Below, one piece after another: positions 61,389 to 64,000 of a stretch of DNA of 64,000 bases. The stretch is from Alistipes sp. ZOR0009 (GTDB lineage Bacteria > Bacteroidota > Bacteroidia > Bacteroidales > ZOR0009). The position numbers and the translations under genes are program-made. The notes beneath the pieces were generated by a model that saw nothing but the letters and a program-made list of their open reading frames with translations, was not told the DNA's origin and searched no databases. The stretch spans positions 65,325-129,324 of the forward strand of contig NZ_JTLD01000110.1 of assembly GCF_000798815.1 (NCBI RefSeq), given 5' to 3'. Numbering within the stretch: the first letter of the stretch is position 1; the number at the start of each line of letters is the position of its first letter.

Positions 61389-63020
61389 ATGCGAAAAATA
61401 GCTATTGCTTCAGCGGCCGTACTATCGGCCCTTGGGGCATTTTCCCAAGGGAGAACCATCCCTGCGGAAAAGCCAAGGCTTATTGTACAGATAGTGGTTA
61501 CGCAAATGCGATACGACTACCTACAGCGCTATTCCGACAACTTCTCCAACCGGGGGTTCAAGGTCTTACTTCAGGAGGGTGCCATTTGTAAGAATGCCAA
61601 GTACAGCTACAGCCTTACCCAAACGGCACCTGGCTTGGCCACCATTGCAACCGGCGCCAACCCATCTACGCACGGCGTGGTGAGCGACATGTGGTATATA
61701 CCGCTGCTCGATCAAAACATGAAGGCCGCCCAAGACTCCAAAGCAGAAGGTGTGGGAGGATTTGGCGAGCTCGGAAAGCACTCGCCCCGAAATCTCCTTG
61801 CCGGAACGCTTGGCGACGAAATTAAGGTAGCCAACAAAAACTCCAAGGTAATCGGGGTATCGCTAGATCCCACCTCGGCAGTGCTGCTAACGGGCCATAG
61901 CGCAGACGCGGCCTACTGGTTCGACCCATCAACTGGGAAATTTATGACCAGCAGCTACTACACCAAGGCGCTACCAAAGTGGGTAGACGATTTCAACCAA
62001 AAGAGATTTCCCGACATCTACATCTACAACAAGTGGGGTCTTACCCGCCCCCTTGCGCAGTACGTTAGCACCAAGGAAAACTTCGATACCACGGCCAAAC
62101 CTCTGCTGAAGGCTCCTGCGGGCGATGCGCTAGGCAACGTATTCAAGTCGAAAAGCAAGCCCTCGTACGAGGCGCTAATCACCACCCCCTACGGCAACAA
62201 TCTTACCAAAGATTTTGCCATTGCCGCCATCGTCAACGAGGGGCTAGGGAAGGATGATGCCACCGACCTGCTTACCATCACCCTCGATGCCAACAAGTAC
62301 ATCGGCCGCAAGTACGGCCCCACCTCCATCGAAATGGAGGACACCTACTACCGCCTCGACGAGGACATGGGGCACCTGCTCCGCTTCCTTTCCGAAAATA
62401 TCGGCAAGCAAAACGTGCTGGTGGTGCTCACCTCCGACAACGGGGTAGCCAACGCGCCGAAGTACATCAGCCATGGAAAAATTCCGTCGGGCAGCTTCGA
62501 GCCCAACCGCAACCTGATGCTGCTGAAGATATACCTCAACGCCACCTTTGGCCGCGGGGAGTGGGTAAAATCGTACCATCAAAAGCAGATATACCTCAAC
62601 CGTACGCTCATCGAGGACTCGAACCTCAAGCTACAGGACGTGCAGGCCAAGACGGCCACCTTCATGAAGCAGTTCTCGGGTGTTTCGCAGGCCATTCCGG
62701 CCTACGCGTTGGAGTATAGCAATTTTACCGATGGTATCATGCAAAAAATCCAAAACTCGTTCTACCCGCAGCGCTCGGGCGATGTGATCATCAACCTACA
62801 GCCCGGATGGGTAGACACCGACGAGGAGGCCACCTCGAGCAACTCGCCCTACAGCTACGACACCCACGTGCCGCTTATATGGTACGGATGGAAGATTAAG
62901 CGCGAGAATATCTCGACCAAGGTGGATATGATGGACATTGCCCCCACCATCTCCAACCTGCTGGACATATCGTGGCCCAATGCCTCATCTGGCGAGCCTA
63001 TTGAGGAAATTGTAAAGTAA
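61389..63020 (+). CDS. PafA-like alkaline phosphatase family protein, active site degenerate
   Basis: A 543-residue exported protein (signal MRKIAIASAAVLSALGAFSQ) with the fold markers of PafA-type phosphatases: MRYDYLQRY, QTAPGLATIATGANPSTHG and YDTHVPLIWYG. Most catalytic positions are changed. The metal Asp in the usual VVDQMR is Thr (VVTQMR); TADHG reads TSDNG; DYVGH reads NKYIGR; the THGS ligand reads SSNS; the SLKDRGA pair is SLDPTSA; and the Asn of HGIVGN is Asp. Only the Thr region remains. It is probably a pseudoenzyme. ychF lies 32 nt upstream. Confidence 0.85.
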   Translation: MRKIAIASAAVLSALGAFSQGRTIPAEKPRLIVQIVVTQMRYDYLQRYSDNFSNRGFKVLLQEGAICKNAKYSYSLTQTAPGLATIATGANPSTHGVVSDMWYIPLLDQNMKAAQDSKAEGVGGFGELGKHSPRNLLAGTLGDEIKVANKNSKVIGVSLDPTSAVLLTGHSADAAYWFDPSTGKFMTSSYYTKALPKWVDDFNQKRFPDIYIYNKWGLTRPLAQYVSTKENFDTTAKPLLKAPAGDALGNVFKSKSKPSYEALITTPYGNNLTKDFAIAAIVNEGLGKDDATDLLTITLDANKYIGRKYGPTSIEMEDTYYRLDEDMGHLLRFLSENIGKQNVLVVLTSDNGVANAPKYISHGKIPSGSFEPNRNLMLLKIYLNATFGRGEWVKSYHQKQIYLNRTLIEDSNLKLQDVQAKTATFMKQFSGVSQAIPAYALEYSNFTDGIMQKIQNSFYPQRSGDVIINLQPGWVDTDEEATSSNSPYSYDTHVPLIWYGWKIKRENISTKVDMMDIAPTISNLLDISWPNASSGEPIEEIVK

Positions 63021-63044
63021 GCTAGCGCTTAGCATTAGAAATAG

Positions 63045-63077
63045 AAAAGGTCTCCTAACCAAAGGAGGCCTTTTTTT
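63045..63077 (+). terminator. Terminator after the PafA-like gene
   Basis: An 11-bp stem AAAGGTCTCCT / AGGAGGCCTTT (one mismatch) with a short loop and a run of seven Ts, 25 nt after the stop. Confidence 0.85.
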
Positions 63078-63135
63078 ATCTACTTTCCCATAGAACACAT
63101 GCAAAACACCATTTACTAAAAGGGAATAGCTAGTT

Positions 63136-63366
63136 TCTGCTCGCAGAAATCGTTTTCCGGCAGCAACAAATCACAGATCGGAACGAAGAAACAAATACTC
63201 TTTAACAAAAACTCGTTTGTGGGATCCGACCAGAGTGTTTTCCCTCCCAGAAAGCGATTTCTTGGAGCAAGAAAGTGAAGTATCCCTGCCAACCGATGAT
63301 TTATTCGAACCAACCAAAGATATCTTGCTCCCGAAAAAGGAGAAGTTCGGCGGGAAAGAATCGTCT
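63136..63366. repeat. Degenerate 21-nt tandem repeat block (11 units)
   Basis: Eleven consecutive 21-nt units, e.g. TTGGAGCAAGAAAGTGAAGT(A), with near-constant T at position 1, C or G at 7 and an A-rich centre at 10-13. Because 21 nt is seven codons, several frames stay open on both strands and encode heptads such as SLPxxDF on plus and LVGSNKS / SVGRDTS / LSCSKKS on minus. No start with a ribosome binding site is evident, so I treat it as non-coding. Confidence 0.8.
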
Positions 63367-63476
63367 ATCGAAACCAACAGCCTAACCGCCGCATCCCAAC
63401 CTGCCCCAGTAATGCCAGAAAAGGGGATTGAATGAATAGAAGCATGAGCCAGAAGTAAGAGCCTCTGAAAATAAAA

Positions 63477-63494
63477 AAGGAGCTAACGCTCCTT
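63477..63494 (-). terminator. Terminator overlapping the end of the GGGP synthase gene
   Basis: A 7-bp stem AAGGAGC / GCTCCTT with a 4-nt loop that includes the TAG stop, followed on the minus strand by TTTTTT. Confidence 0.75.
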
Positions 63495-64000
63495 CCCTCT
63501 ATGCTGGCTTACTATCTCGCAAAAACGATCCATCAACGAGGCATCCTCCTCGAAGGCAGTGCCAACCACCACAATATCGGCGCCAGCATCGAGCACCTCG
63601 CGCAGCGCCTTTTCAGTTCTAATGCCGCCACCCACAATCATCGGTAGGCTAAGCTGCTGCTTAAGGGTGCGGATAGTCTTACTCGGCACGTGGTGCTGAG
63701 CACCGCTACCCGCCTCGAGATAGAGCATCTTAAAACCGAGGAGCTGAGCCGCAGCCGCTGTTGCCAGCGTGATGTCGGGCTTATTGGCTGGAATAGGCTT
63801 GGTGTTGCTCATATACTCCACCGAGGTGGTGCTACCGCCATCAATCAGGATGTAAGCCGTGGGGATTACCTCCACGCCGCTACGAAGTATGGGAATGGCC
63901 GCATGAACCTGGTTGCCGATCAAAAAATCGGGATTACGCCCCGAAAGCAGCGACAGGAATAGAACGGCATCGACCTTGGGTGTAAAGTGAGAGGAAAGCC
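63483..64000 (-). CDS. Geranylgeranylglyceryl/heptaprenylglyceryl phosphate synthase (5' end outside window)
   Basis: The gene continues past the window edge; 172 C-terminal residues are visible. The frame reads without break from the edge (FTPKVDAVLFLSLLSGRNPD then FLIGNQVHAAIPIL). The TIM-barrel phosphate-binding ends are LYLEAGSGAQHHVP and MIVGGGIRTEKALREVLDAG, ending GADIVVVGTAFEED. The enzyme joins a prenyl diphosphate to glycerol-1-phosphate. Bacterial homologues of the archaeal enzyme are known in Bacteroidetes. Chain length of the prenyl donor cannot be told from this part. Confidence 0.92.
   Translation of the reverse strand, partial: LSSHFTPKVDAVLFLSLLSGRNPDFLIGNQVHAAIPILRSGVEVIPTAYILIDGGSTTSVEYMSNTKPIPANKPDITLATAAAAQLLGFKMLYLEAGSGAQHHVPSKTIRTLKQQLSLPMIVGGGIRTEKALREVLDAGADIVVVGTAFEEDASLMDRFCEIVSQHRGKER

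Noticed and set aside
63217-63435. 72-codon open frame with heptad-like repeats
   Set aside because: Other frames on both strands are equally open because of the 21-nt repeat; no ribosome binding site supports it.

Overview
The window looks like chromosomal DNA of a Bacteroidota (Bacteroidetes) species, most likely a Bacteroidales/Marinilabiliales-type organism. This rests on a SusC/SusD pair with a hybrid two-component regulator, -7 boxes of the form TAnnTTTG, DUF6266, a PASTA-RluD-Ddl run, a split transketolase and a bacterial GGGP synthase. No genus can be named from sequence alone. No rRNA, tRNA, CRISPR array, transposase or integrase was seen.

Layout. 1-5.6 kb: end of an unidentified gene, rpmH, then rsmG / ECF sigma factor / glycosyltransferase on the minus strand, and tgt-lptG on the plus strand. 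5.7-7.7 kb: a carboxyltransferase and a biotin carrier without their usual partners. 7.9-9.6 kb: a secreted subtilase that carries a decayed second subtilase domain. 9.7-12.9 kb: PASTA protein, rluD and ddl, with two opposed heptanucleotide arrays between rluD and ddl. 13.2-16.4 kb: a giant fused flavin/iron-sulfur dehydrogenase. 16.4-23.9 kb: an accessory stretch with many intergenic repeats, holding a prokaryotic Argonaute-like gene with an HTH partner, DUF6266, a Cys/His-rich small protein, a HIRAN protein and a lipoprotein.

24-36.6 kb is a defence island. It has a WYL regulator and a type I restriction-modification system whose hsdMS and hsdR genes are separated by three toxin-antitoxin-like modules: a HigB-HigA-SecB-like (TAC) trio framed by 85-bp direct repeats, an XRE / ImmA-IrrE / PIN trio, and an MqsR-like toxin with a Panacea (PanA) antitoxin behind a 24-bp perfect palindrome. 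36.6-38.5 kb: a SatD-like protein and a DUF3307 membrane protein behind an elaborate duplicated control region full of ATAAGG/CCTTAT half-sites.

39-42.4 kb: nitroreductase, an Fe-type and a Mn-type superoxide dismutase in tandem, a eukaryote-like pyruvoyltetrahydropterin synthase and GTP cyclohydrolase I. 42.5-56.6 kb: a sialic-acid utilisation locus (SusC, SusD, lyase, epimerase, Kelch mutarotase fused to a sodium symporter) with its hybrid two-component regulator. 56.7-58.2 kb: ECF sigma / membrane protein / Spy-like periplasmic protein. 58.2-64 kb: split transketolase, ychF, a PafA-family protein that has lost nearly all active-site residues, a block of 21-nt tandem repeats, and a truncated GGGP synthase gene.

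The most promising candidates for something undescribed are the Argonaute-HTH pair, the stacked toxin-antitoxin modules inside the restriction locus, and the SatD-DUF3307 unit with its repeated operators.
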